NCBI RefSeq assembly: GCF_014863355.1
Contig: NZ_JACZEP010000016.1
Location: 1 to 64,000, forward strand
Source: Aminobacter carboxidus
GTDB lineage: Bacteria > Pseudomonadota > Alphaproteobacteria > Rhizobiales > Rhizobiaceae
Direction of reading: 5' to 3'
DNA length: 64,000 nucleotides
In this document: piece after piece, positions 1 through 6,755 of the stretch
Layout: the number at the start of each line of letters is the position of its first letter
How positions within the stretch are numbered: the stretch's first letter is position 1
Position numbers and translations under genes: made by a program
Notes under the pieces: generated by a model
What the model was told of the DNA's origin: nothing
What the model saw: only the letters and a program-made list of their open reading frames with translations
The model's database searches: none

Positions 1-75
1 CCACACGGGGCGATCGGGCATAAGGTCCCGATCTCGTTGCTCAATCCCGATGGCGCAGCCAGCCCGCCATCGTGA
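1..75 (+). CDS. possible 3' end of a gene entering from the left
   Basis: Frame 1 is open from the first base to a TGA at 73-75 (24 codons) and has the G/C-rich third positions of real genes in this window. The residues read PHGAIGHKVPISLLNPDG followed by AASPPS. No family is recognised. It could be the C-terminus of a gene on an insertion that broke the neighbouring integrase, or chance. Too short to decide. Confidence 0.25.
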   Translation, partial: PHGAIGHKVPISLLNPDGAASPPS

Positions 76-128
76 AAACGTCGGGAAACTCTACCTTCCG
101 GCGGTCCAAAGAATGGTATCGGAGCACA

Positions 129-461
129 TCAACCAAGGACTCTCCCCAAAACCGGAGGGAACTTGGGGCTCAGGTCACAGATTGGTTCGCGAAGGAAGAC
201 GTTGAGCGTAATTGTTTCTGGCTCTGCCCCTCGCTTCCGGGAGGCAACCTCGTCTCTGTATCGTTTGACCAATTGGCCTAGAGACATCGCGTCCAGGATT
301 TTGGTGCTGATGGGGAGCTCGTTACGATCTGCCTTCACTTCCCAATGCCTGGCCCATTCACAAGCATCGGATTTGTTCAGGAACGTACGAGAGATAGCAG
401 GAAACCCTTGGCGGCGCATTTGCACCTGCCACTTGGTTCCACGTTTCCGAATTGCAGCCAT
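129..461 (-). pseudogene. truncated tyrosine-type site-specific integrase (N-terminal part)
   Basis: The 110-residue product begins MAAIRKRGTKWQVQMRRQGF, the Arg/Lys-rich start typical of the arm-binding domain of phage and ICE integrases. It keeps integrase-like sequence up to about residue 98 (FLREPICDLS). The last dozen residues (PKFPPVLGRVLG) look like unrelated sequence before a stop, and the catalytic Arg-His-Arg-Tyr domain (about 300 further residues) is absent. The gene starts 102 bp past the 3' end of tRNA-Val on the same strand, the usual place for an integrase of an element inserted into a tRNA gene. I infer that a rearrangement near position 170-190 removed the catalytic part. It should be inactive. 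Confidence 0.7.
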
Positions 462-563
462 GGATATCGATCCGCTGTGACGTGAGTGTGACAGCAGCCG
501 ATTCAGTCAGTTCTCAACGAAGCGCGTCGATGGATTTTCTTCTGCGATATCAGGGAGTTCGGA

Positions 564-638
564 TGGTGGGCGTGACAGGGATTGAACCTGTGACCCCTGC
601 AATGTCAATGCAGTGCTCTCCCGCTGAGCTACACGCCC
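564..638 (-). tRNA. tRNA-Val (anticodon GAC)
   Basis: Read on the minus strand, the 75-nt sequence folds as a cloverleaf. Acceptor strands GGGCGTG and CACGCCC pair, the D-arm contains AGCTCAGCGGGAGAGC, the anticodon arm is CTGCA-TTGACAT-TGCAG with anticodon GAC, and the T-arm contains GGTTCAATCC. Discriminator A and an encoded CCA end the gene. GAC reads GUC valine codons. The 3' end faces the integrase remnant, which suggests that this gene served as an attachment site. Confidence 0.96.
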
Positions 639-763
639 ATCCGATGGGGGCGGATACACCATTTTTGATCCGGCGCGTCAATAGCGTGTTTGGCGGAAAA
701 ATGCGCCGGATCATCAATTCCCTTGGCGGCGCCATGAATTCCCTTGGCGACGCTAGGTAACGC

Positions 764-1126
764 CTATGCGGCGTGGAGCATCTTCTCGACCTCGTTGACG
801 AGATCGCGCAGATGGAAGGGCTTCGACAGCACTTTTGCGTCGCGCGGTGCCTTCGAATCAGGGTTGAGCGCGACTGCCGCAAAGCCGGTGATGAACATCA
901 CCTTGAGGTCGGGGTCGATCTCGGTGGCGCGGCGCGCCAGTTCGATGCCATCCATCTCCGGCATGACGATGTCGGTCAGGAGCAGCGAAAAAGGTTCCTC
1001 GCGCAGCCGCTCGTAAGCGCTCGCGCCATTGTCGAAGTCGCTGACCTGGTAGCCGGCGCGTTCCAGCGCCTTGACCAGGAAGCGACGCATATCGTCGTCG
1101 TCTTCTGCCAGAAGAATGCGTGCCAT
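764..1126 (-). CDS. cpdR: CpdR-type single-domain response regulator
   Basis: A 120-residue stand-alone receiver domain. The acidic pocket is E8-D9-D10, the phosphoacceptor is D52 in LLLTDIVMPEMDG, and the conserved Lys lies in VLSKPFHLRDLVNEVEKML near the C-terminus. There is no output domain. The segments DGIELARRATEIDPDLKVMF and ITGFAAVALNP match what I know of CpdR. In Caulobacter unphosphorylated CpdR primes ClpXP for degradation of CtrA and other cell-cycle proteins, and in Sinorhizobium CpdR1 affects division and bacteroid differentiation. It is divergent from an amidohydrolase gene across about 230 bp that hold a TTAACC half-site and a GAGTC (CcrM-type) site. Confidence 0.9.
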   Translation of the reverse strand: MARILLAEDDDDMRRFLVKALERAGYQVSDFDNGASAYERLREEPFSLLLTDIVMPEMDGIELARRATEIDPDLKVMFITGFAAVALNPDSKAPRDAKVLSKPFHLRDLVNEVEKMLHAA

Positions 1127-1354
1127 AAGTATCCCGTCCGAATCAGCGGTCGAAGCCGCCCCCCAGCAGGGGCTTCGTTAACCATCTTGTATATGAGTCC
1201 GCGACGGTAAACATCAAGTGAATGCCGTGTCAGCAGAGTGACGCAAAGGTACGATAACGGCAGACTTTCCACCGCCCGCACGGCTGGACAGCGACGGCGG
1301 CAGGTGGCACTTTCGATGGATGAGTGAGTGCATTTCGCAGGTCCATCAGCAAAG

Positions 1355-2245
1355 ATGACGCCAGCCGAAGATTTCTCGGAGCTGCCGCCGTTCGAAGTCC
1401 GGACGAGTGCCGAGCAGCGTGTGCCGTTCGTATTCAATTCGCCACATAGCGGACGCTGCTATCCCGACCGGTTCCTGGCCATGTCCCGGCTCGATGCCAT
1501 GGCCATCAGGCGCTCGGAGGACTGCTACGTCGACGAGCTGTTCGGCGCGGCGGTTGCCCTTGGCGCGCCGATGCTGACCGCCCATTTTCCGCGTGCCTAT
1601 CTCGACGTGAACCGTGAGCCGTGGGAACTCGATCCGCGGATGTTCGCCGAGCCGGTGCCGCCCTTTGCCAATGTCCGCTCGGCGCGTGTCGCCGGAGGGC
1701 TTGGCACGGTGCCGAAGCTGGTGGGCGAGGGGCTGGACATCTATCCCGGCCGGCTGCCGCTGGCCGAAGCGGTCGGGCGGATCGAATGTGTCTACAAGCC
1801 CTATCACGAGACGCTGAAGCGGCTGGTCACGCGGACTCATGCCCGGTTTGGCTATGCGGTACTGGTCGACTGCCATTCGATGCCGGCATCGGTCCGCCTC
1901 GGCGATAACGGCGTGCGGCCCGATTTCATCATTGGCGACCGCTTCGGCACCTCTGCTGCATCTGCTCTGTCGGAGCGGGCGATCGGGCTGCTGGCTGCCA
2001 TGGGGTATGCTGTGGCGCACAATAAACCCTATGCCGGCGGCTTCATCACCGAGCATTATGGCCGCCCGGCGCGCAAGCTTCATGCGCTGCAGATCGAGAT
2101 CAATCGCGGGCTCTACATGGACGAACGCACGTTCAAGAAATCGGCGGGCTTTTATGCGCTTGCTGACGATCTGGCCCGGTTTTCCGCGGATCTGATGGCG
2201 ATTCCGGACTATTGTTTCCTCGACCTGCCGATGGCTGCGGAGTAG
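1355..2245 (+). CDS. N-formylglutamate amidohydrolase family protein
   Basis: A product of 296 residues from ATG 1355 (an in-frame GTG at 1328 would add nine). Family hallmarks are NSPHSGRCYPDRF near residue 30, with the metal-binding His, the central DCHSMPASVR, and EINRGLYMDE towards the C-terminus. The family hydrolyses N-formyl-L-glutamate, the last step of one histidine degradation route, but rhizobial members away from hut genes may act on other N-acyl amino acids. No hut gene lies here, so the substrate is open. It stands divergent from cpdR. No strong Shine-Dalgarno sequence marks either start; ATG 1355 is preferred because relatives begin about there. Confidence 0.8.
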   Translation: MTPAEDFSELPPFEVRTSAEQRVPFVFNSPHSGRCYPDRFLAMSRLDAMAIRRSEDCYVDELFGAAVALGAPMLTAHFPRAYLDVNREPWELDPRMFAEPVPPFANVRSARVAGGLGTVPKLVGEGLDIYPGRLPLAEAVGRIECVYKPYHETLKRLVTRTHARFGYAVLVDCHSMPASVRLGDNGVRPDFIIGDRFGTSAASALSERAIGLLAAMGYAVAHNKPYAGGFITEHYGRPARKLHALQIEINRGLYMDERTFKKSAGFYALADDLARFSADLMAIPDYCFLDLPMAAE

Positions 2246-2265
2246 GCGTGCGGATGCAGGCGGCT

Positions 2266-2343
2266 AAAAAAAGACCGCTCCGGAGAGCGGTCGAAGTCTA
2301 GGGAGGAAACGCCCAAGGAGGGCATGGACAGGAGAACTGTCCG
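2266..2343 (-). ncRNA. mmgR: suhB/mmgR (alpha-r8) family trans-acting small RNA
   Basis: On the minus strand an sRNA of about 78 nt is predicted. It contains TTTCCTCCCTAGACTTCGAC, matching the CUCC-rich unpaired signature of the alpha-r8/suhB family as I recall it. It ends in a perfect terminator: stem GACCGCTC / GAGCGGTC (2273-2280 with 2285-2292, 4-nt loop) followed by seven U (2266-2272). The family (Rfam suhB) was named for lying beside an inositol-monophosphatase-like gene, and hisN, a member of that superfamily, is divergently adjacent here. In Sinorhizobium meliloti MmgR limits polyhydroxybutyrate granule formation and responds to nitrogen status. The 5' end is inferred from the promoter. 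Confidence 0.85.
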
Positions 2344-2349
2344 AGGTCA

Positions 2350-2378
2350 AGATTATTGTGCGCTGCACAAAAGTCAAG
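2350..2378 (-). promoter_or_regulatory. promoter of the mmgR-like sRNA with a palindrome in the spacer
   Basis: On the minus strand a -35 element CTTGAC (2373-2378) and a -10 element TAATCT (2350-2355) are separated by exactly 17 bp. Fifteen of those spacer bases (2356-2370) form a perfect inverted repeat, TTGTGC-AGC-GCACAA. A repressor or activator dimer bound there would sit between the two hexamers. The predicted start, 7 bp downstream, gives a transcript of about 78 nt. Confidence 0.65.
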
Positions 2379-2468
2379 GCGCCTTTGGGCTTTTTAATTC
2401 ACGGTGATGTGGTTATTGCCGAGCGGGGTGGTGGCGTGTCATCCACGCCACAGTTGGAGATGGGGTTA

Positions 2469-3242
2469 ATGATGGTCGACGCCGATTTCATGCGACGGAT
2501 AGCCAGTGCCGCGGCCGCCGAGACGCTGCCGAGGTTCCGGCGTCTCGCGGCGGTGGAAAACAAGCTTGCCAGCGGCTTCGATCCGGTAACCGAGGCCGAC
2601 CAGGAGGCCGAGCGTGCCATCCGCGCGCTGATCAATACCGAATTTCCCGATCACGGCATCCTTGGCGAGGAGCATGGCAGCGAAAACCTCGGCAACAGCC
2701 ATGTCTGGGTCATCGACCCGATCGATGGAACCCGCGCATTCATTTCCGGCCTGCCGGTCTGGGGCACGCTGGTGGGGCTCACCATCAATGGTGACGCGGT
2801 CGCCGGCCTGATGTCGCAGCCCTTCACCGGCGAGCTGTTTTATGCCGACGGCAACGGTTCGCACTATGAAGGTCCCGGCGGACCACGCAAGCTTGCCGTG
2901 CGCAAGACGACGGCGCTTGCCAATGCGACGATGTTCACCACCACGCCGAGCCTGTTCAAGGGTGAGATGCGCAAGCGCTACGACCATCTGGAAACCCAGG
3001 TCCAGCTCGCGCGCTATGGCACTGACTGTTACGCCTTTGCCATGATTGCGGCGGGCCAGGTCGACATCGTCGTCGATCCCGGGCTCAAGCCCTATGACAT
3101 CGTTGCGCTGATCCCCATCATCGAGCAGGCCGGCGGCATCGTCACAACCTTCGAAGGCGGTTCTGCGGAAAATGGCGGCGACATCATCGCGGCGGCAACG
3201 CCTGAACTGCACGCTGCCGCATTGAAGGTCCTGATGGGCTGA
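2469..3242 (+). CDS. hisN: histidinol-phosphatase, inositol monophosphatase family
   Basis: A product of about 257 residues with the metal-dependent phosphatase signatures of the IMPase superfamily: ILGEEHGSE, WVIDPIDGTRAFISGLP and GTDCYAFAMIAAGQVDIVVD. The run DPIDGTRAFISGLPVWGTLV is what I know from rhizobial HisN, which dephosphorylates histidinol phosphate in histidine biosynthesis. A role on inositol phosphate or other sugar phosphates cannot be excluded. GGAG at 2455-2458 suits ATG 2469 (in-frame ATGs at 2460 and 2472 are alternatives). The longer frame from GTG 2358 is rejected because it overlaps the sRNA promoter. The gene is convergent with the next one, six bases apart. Confidence 0.82.
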   Translation: MMVDADFMRRIASAAAAETLPRFRRLAAVENKLASGFDPVTEADQEAERAIRALINTEFPDHGILGEEHGSENLGNSHVWVIDPIDGTRAFISGLPVWGTLVGLTINGDAVAGLMSQPFTGELFYADGNGSHYEGPGGPRKLAVRKTTALANATMFTTTPSLFKGEMRKRYDHLETQVQLARYGTDCYAFAMIAAGQVDIVVDPGLKPYDIVALIPIIEQAGGIVTTFEGGSAENGGDIIAAATPELHAAALKVLMG

Positions 3243-3248
3243 GCCGCG

Positions 3249-4208
3249 CTATTCGACCGCTGCGGGCGTTCCCGGCACGAAAGCGCTGAAGGCCGCGAGC
3301 AACTGCTCGCGGTAGATGTCGACTTCCTGCAGGATCTCGTGGCGGGCGCCGTCAATGGTCAGCTGCGAAGCAACGCGGCAACGGTGGACATATTGCTCGA
3401 CGTCGCGGGTCGACACCACCTGGTCGGCGCCGGCCGTGACGACCAGCATCGGCACCTTGAGCGATGCCATGAAGGCGGGGTCGCGTATGGCTTCCGATGC
3501 TGAGGCCGCTGCCCGCAGCCAGGCGATCGTCGGTCCGCCGACAGACAACTCGGGATAGGTCTCGTAGAGCAGCATGTTGCGGCGATAGCGGCGTTCGTCG
3601 CTGGTAAGCTTGTTGACGGCGAAGGGCGTTCCTTCGCGCGGCCTGGGGCCCCAAGCTGCATAGAGGCCGCCGAGGCCGAGCCAGCACATCAGGGTGGTGA
3701 GACGCCTGATCGCCGTCATCGACAGCGGGGCGCCGACCACCGACATGAACGGCGCCACCAGCACCATGCGCTGGACTCGATTGATCATGGCGGGGGCGGC
3801 AAGCAGCGCGATCAGCGCACCGCTCGAGTGGGCAAGAATGAAGAACGGACCACGGCAGTCGGGCAAAACGATCTGCTCGAAGAAGGCTTCGAGATCCCTG
3901 ACATAGTGGTCGAAACTCTTGACGTGGCCGCGATGGCGATCGCGCAGCAGCCGCTCGGAAGCGCCCTGGCCGCGCCAGTCGAAGGTCGCAACCGCATGAC
4001 CGCGCACCGACAGGTCGCGAATGGTCTCGAAATACTTTTCGATGCACTCGTTGCGGCCCGGCAGCAGAATCACCGTGCCCTTGAACGGGTGCGAGGTCGC
4101 GGGAAACAGCCCATAGCGCAGCTGCTTGCCGTCATGCGCGGCGAAGTGGCCGGCGCTTGCCCGCTCCGGAACCGGATTGCCGGGGATTTCGTGGAACAGG
4201 TCCGTCAT
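3249..4208 (-). CDS. alpha/beta hydrolase, lysophospholipase L2 (PldB)-like
   Basis: A 319-residue alpha/beta hydrolase of the serine aminopeptidase S33 / PldB type. Visible are an oxyanion region LLPGRNECIEKYFE (49-62), FDWRGQGASER (76-86), the nucleophile elbow AHSSG with Ser128, a likely acid in TAGADQVVS and the catalytic His in GARHEILQE near the end. There is no signal peptide, so it is probably cytosolic or loosely membrane-bound. Expected substrates are lysophospholipids or monoacylglycerols. ATG 4208 (MTDLFHEIPGNP) is preferred over in-frame upstream starts because relatives begin here and the upstream residues look untranslated; no strong ribosome site is visible. Confidence 0.75.
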   Translation of the reverse strand: MTDLFHEIPGNPVPERASAGHFAAHDGKQLRYGLFPATSHPFKGTVILLPGRNECIEKYFETIRDLSVRGHAVATFDWRGQGASERLLRDRHRGHVKSFDHYVRDLEAFFEQIVLPDCRGPFFILAHSSGALIALLAAPAMINRVQRMVLVAPFMSVVGAPLSMTAIRRLTTLMCWLGLGGLYAAWGPRPREGTPFAVNKLTSDERRYRRNMLLYETYPELSVGGPTIAWLRAAASASEAIRDPAFMASLKVPMLVVTAGADQVVSTRDVEQYVHRCRVASQLTIDGARHEILQEVDIYREQLLAAFSAFVPGTPAAVE

Positions 4209-4314
4209 CAGGCGCTTCGGCTGGGCACTCTGTGCCGTGGGATCTGGCGATGCCAAGGTGATAGAAAGCCGCATCGAGAAAATCAAAGGAAATTCGTGCG
4301 AAGCCCAAACGAAT

Positions 4315-4350
4315 GAGGCCGAAGGCAGCTTGCGGGTTGCCTTCGGCCTC
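4315..4350. repeat. 13-bp perfect stem-loop between divergent genes
   Basis: GAGGCCGAAGGCA (4315-4327) and its exact complement (4338-4350) enclose a 10-nt loop. No T-run follows on either side. It lies upstream of the hydrolase and more than 170 bp before the hsp20 promoter. It could be an RNA stem in the hydrolase 5' region, a dispersed palindromic repeat or a T-less terminator. Confidence 0.6.
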
Positions 4351-4528
4351 TGTCGTTCCGGGAGGAAGGGACGTTGCAACCCGGTCCGGCTTCGTCGGCG
4401 GCATTCTGTGGTGCCGCCTGTTCGTTGACTTGGGTGCACTTTAGGCGGGGCGACCTGAACGGATACCGAAGGGGCGGTTCATCTTCGGTTCATCCTGGCG
4501 GCCATCAAAAAAGCTGTGGCGACGATGT

Positions 4529-4557
4529 CTTGAAATGGCTTTGGGCGGCCCCCAAAT
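4529..4557 (+). promoter_or_regulatory. RpoH (sigma-32) type heat-shock promoter for hsp20
   Basis: CTTGAA (4529-4534) is followed after 15 bp by CCCCAAAT (4550-4557), close to the sigma-32 pattern CTTGAA-N13-15-CCCCAT. Transcription from about 4564 would give a leader of about 100 nt that exactly covers the predicted thermometer. Confidence 0.55.
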
Positions 4558-4564
4558 GTCTTCT

Positions 4565-4664
4565 GCGGCGCCCAATATCGGGGCCGCTGACCACCGCCGG
4601 GACGCCAGAATGGGTTTCGGCACAGGTCATACGCAAACCTTGTTGCTCACTGGAGAACACCCCA
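4565..4664 (+). promoter_or_regulatory. ROSE-type RNA thermometer in the hsp20 leader
   Basis: The leader can fold into three elements. The first is a GC-rich stem at 4565-4587 and the second a longer stem closed by TGACC/GGTCA (4588-4592 with 4625-4629). The third is the decisive 3' hairpin, in which GTT-G-CTC (4642-4648) pairs with GAG-AAC (4653-4658) and leaves G4645 bulged opposite the ribosome site GGAG (4652-4655). A bulged G opposing the Shine-Dalgarno sequence in a weak last hairpin is the hallmark of ROSE elements, which block translation of rhizobial small heat-shock genes until the stem melts. Confidence 0.75.
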
Positions 4665-5132
4665 ATGCGTCACGTTGATTTTTCCTCGCTCCACCGCTCG
4701 ACCGTCGGCTTTGACCGGCTGTTCAACATGCTTGATGGCCTTGGCCAGCCTGACGGCACCACCACCTATCCGCCCTACAACATCGAGCGTACCGGCGAAG
4801 ACGCCTACCGCATCAGCATGGCGGTCGCTGGCTTCTCGGAAACCGAGATTTCGATCGAAGCCCATCGCAATGTACTGACGGTCAAGGGCGAGCGCGCCAA
4901 CGAGGCCGCCGGCGAAGGTTCGGAACTGCTCTATCGCGGCATCGCCTCGCGTGCCTTCGAGCGCCGTTTCCAGCTCGCCGATCATGTCGAAGTCGTAGGC
5001 GCCAATCTCAAGAACGGCCTGCTTCACATCGATCTCAAGCGCAACATTCCCGAAGAGCACAAGCCTCGCAAGATCGAGATTTCTGCTGCTCCGTCGAGTG
5101 CCAAGCAGATCGAGGCCAACACGGTCAACTAA
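4665..5132 (+). CDS. small heat-shock protein, Hsp20/IbpA family
   Basis: A 155-residue alpha-crystallin-domain chaperone. The N-terminal region (1-33) carries the hydrophobic SSLHRSTVGFDRLFNML. The crystallin domain spans about 37-130 (PPYNIERTGEDAYRISMAVA through GLLHIDLKRNIPEEHKPRKI), and a short tail follows. Such proteins bind unfolding proteins without ATP and hand them to DnaK/ClpB. ATG 4665 follows GGAG at 4652-4655. The sigma-32 promoter and ROSE leader indicate heat induction at both transcription and translation. A strong terminator follows the stop. Confidence 0.93.
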   Translation: MRHVDFSSLHRSTVGFDRLFNMLDGLGQPDGTTTYPPYNIERTGEDAYRISMAVAGFSETEISIEAHRNVLTVKGERANEAAGEGSELLYRGIASRAFERRFQLADHVEVVGANLKNGLLHIDLKRNIPEEHKPRKIEISAAPSSAKQIEANTVN

Positions 5133-5152
5133 GACTGCTCCTCCCAAGCAGC

Positions 5153-5181
5153 AAAGGCGGCGCCACTGGCGCCGCCTTTTT
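5153..5181. terminator. bidirectional rho-independent terminator
   Basis: GGCGGCGCC (5156-5164) pairs with GGCGCCGCC (5168-5176) around a 3-nt loop, extended by AAA/TTT, with five T on the plus strand and an A-run on the left. It separates the convergent hsp20 and threonine aldolase genes. Confidence 0.9.
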
Positions 5182-5207
5182 GTTGTCCGGTGCTATCCGA
5201 AGCCAGC

Positions 5208-6257
5208 TTAACGCAGCAGATCGCTGAACCGGCCGATGTCGTCAGATGTCGTGGCGAAGCTGGTGACGAAGCGATAGAGCGCCTCGTCGTCGCCGATCTG
5301 GCCAGCCAGCGATGTCGGGGTCGGCCAGGTGTAGAAGGCGGCGCCGGCGGCTTGCGCCTTTTCGGCGACATCCTTCCTGATGATGGCGAAGACTTCGTTG
5401 GCCTCGGGCTGCCAGCCGAGGCGCGCCACGGACGAGCTTTCGATCGCCTGGGCCAGCCTGGCCGACATCGCATTGGCGTGACGTGCCGTCTCCAGCCACA
5501 GGCCGCCGTCGAAATAGGCGTCGAATTGCGCCGAGATGAAGCGCGCCTTGGAAAAAAGCTGGGCCGAACGCTTGCGCAGGAAGGCCATTTCCCTGGCGCG
5601 GTCGAGGTCGAACATGACGATCGCCTCGGCGCACCAGCAGCCGTTCTTGGTGCCGCCGAAGGAGACGATGTCGACGCCGTGCTTCCAGGTCATCTCGGCC
5701 GGCGAGACGTCGAGCGACACGAGCGCATTGGCAAAACGCGCGCCATCCATGTGCAGCGGCAGGCCATGGCGTCTTGCAACCGCCGAAATCGTCGAGATAT
5801 CGTCGAGGCCATAGATGGTCCCGACCTCGGTCGCCTGGGTGATGGAGATTGCCGCCGGGCGGCCGCCATGCACGTTCTCCGAGGCGTAGCGGCCGATGGC
5901 GCGCTCGAGATTGCCGATGTTCATGCGCCCGAGCGGGCCATCGACCGGGGAAAGCCGCGAGCCATGTGAAAAATATTCCGGCGCGCCGCACTCGTCTTCG
6001 AGGATGTGCGCCTCGCGGTGCGCGAAGGAAATGCCGCCCGGCTTGCCATAGGCGGCAAGCGACAGCGAGTTCGCCGCCGTGCCGGTGGCGACGAAGAACA
6101 CGGCCACGTCGCGCTCGAAGATCTCGGAGAATTTTGCATAGACCGCTCTGTCGAGCTCGCCGTCGCCATAGGCGCGGCTGAAGCCCGCAGCGTTGGCGTG
6201 CAGACGCTCGGAGACTTTGGGGTGAGCGCCGGCCCAGTTGTCTGATGCGAAGAACAT
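5208..6257 (-). CDS. ltaE: low-specificity L-threonine aldolase
   Basis: A 349-residue fold-type I PLP enzyme of the beta-eliminating lyase / threonine aldolase family. Visible are the start SDNWAGAHPKV, the glycine-rich VATGTAANSL (57-65), HMDGARFANAL (169-179) and the PLP-binding Lys204 in VSFGGTKNG. It cleaves L-threonine or L-allo-threonine to glycine and acetaldehyde. ATG 6257 (MFFASDN) matches the family start; the open frame upstream lacks family-like sequence. It is monocistronic, ends at a shared terminator and is divergent from gltB across about 500 bp. Confidence 0.85.
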   Translation of the reverse strand: MFFASDNWAGAHPKVSERLHANAAGFSRAYGDGELDRAVYAKFSEIFERDVAVFFVATGTAANSLSLAAYGKPGGISFAHREAHILEDECGAPEYFSHGSRLSPVDGPLGRMNIGNLERAIGRYASENVHGGRPAAISITQATEVGTIYGLDDISTISAVARRHGLPLHMDGARFANALVSLDVSPAEMTWKHGVDIVSFGGTKNGCWCAEAIVMFDLDRAREMAFLRKRSAQLFSKARFISAQFDAYFDGGLWLETARHANAMSARLAQAIESSSVARLGWQPEANEVFAIIRKDVAEKAQAAGAAFYTWPTPTSLAGQIGDDEALYRFVTSFATTSDDIGRFSDLLR

Positions 6258-6755
6258 TTCGTCCGTCCGTAATATGGCTGCGGTGACTGTGTGGCAGGGT
6301 AGGCGCGAGCTAGAACGGATTTGTCGATCTTCGGCAAGTGCGGGGCCGGGAAATCGATTGAGGCAGCGACAGCGTCGATTTGACCGGTTGTTCAAAAATT
6401 GCGTCGGACAGAGGTCCGGCGTAATTTTCGGTCTTTGCAGAGGCGGAAAATTCGTGAATCGGTCTTGTGCGTATTCAAGAATTCTGTCATACAAAATTTA
6501 GGACAGCAGTGCTGTCTTATTTATCTGCCCAAAGCGAACCGGATTTGGCGTATGATGACGCCGCGTCCGGCTTCCGCCGCGAGCTAGGGTCAGGGGAGAG
6601 GCCGGAGCAATCCGTTCACGTCTGTCCCGACTGCGGTTTAGTGCCGGCGAACGGCACTGCGCCGCTGCATATCGAGCATATCTGAAGGTGAATGGATCGG
6701 CATATTGCCGTCCCAAAGCAAATTGCCCGGATCGGGCGGGAATGGAGACAGGACG
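6258..6755. other. 500-bp intergenic region before gltB
   Basis: No credible gene is seen on either strand. The clearest element is a perfect inverted repeat GACAGCA-G-TGCTGTC (6502-6516), preceded at 6484-6488 by another CTGTC half-site, an arrangement suited to a dimeric or tetrameric regulator. A small hairpin GCCCG-GAT-CGGGC lies near 6725-6737, just before the gltB ribosome site. The gap must hold the gltB promoter, and gltBD in alphaproteobacteria is often under Lrp- or nitrogen-related control, but no known regulator box is identified. Confidence 0.4.

Noticed and set aside
716-749. Direct repeat of AATTCCCTTGGCG twice between tRNA-Val and cpdR
   Set aside because: Two short copies only and no flanking structure. 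It could be slippage; not enough for a feature.
1127-1327. CtrA control of cpdR from the TTAACC and GAGTC near 1178-1198
   Set aside because: Only a half-site (no second TTAA at N7 spacing) and one GANTC. Too common to call a site.
2358-2468. Upstream extension of hisN from GTG 2358
   Set aside because: These codons cover the promoter and palindrome of the sRNA and have no family similarity. Good starts with GGAG lie at 2460-2472.
4543-4556. Hairpin TTTGGG-CCCAAA before hsp20 as part of the thermometer
   Set aside because: It overlaps the promoter -10 element and would not be in the transcript if the start is near 4564.
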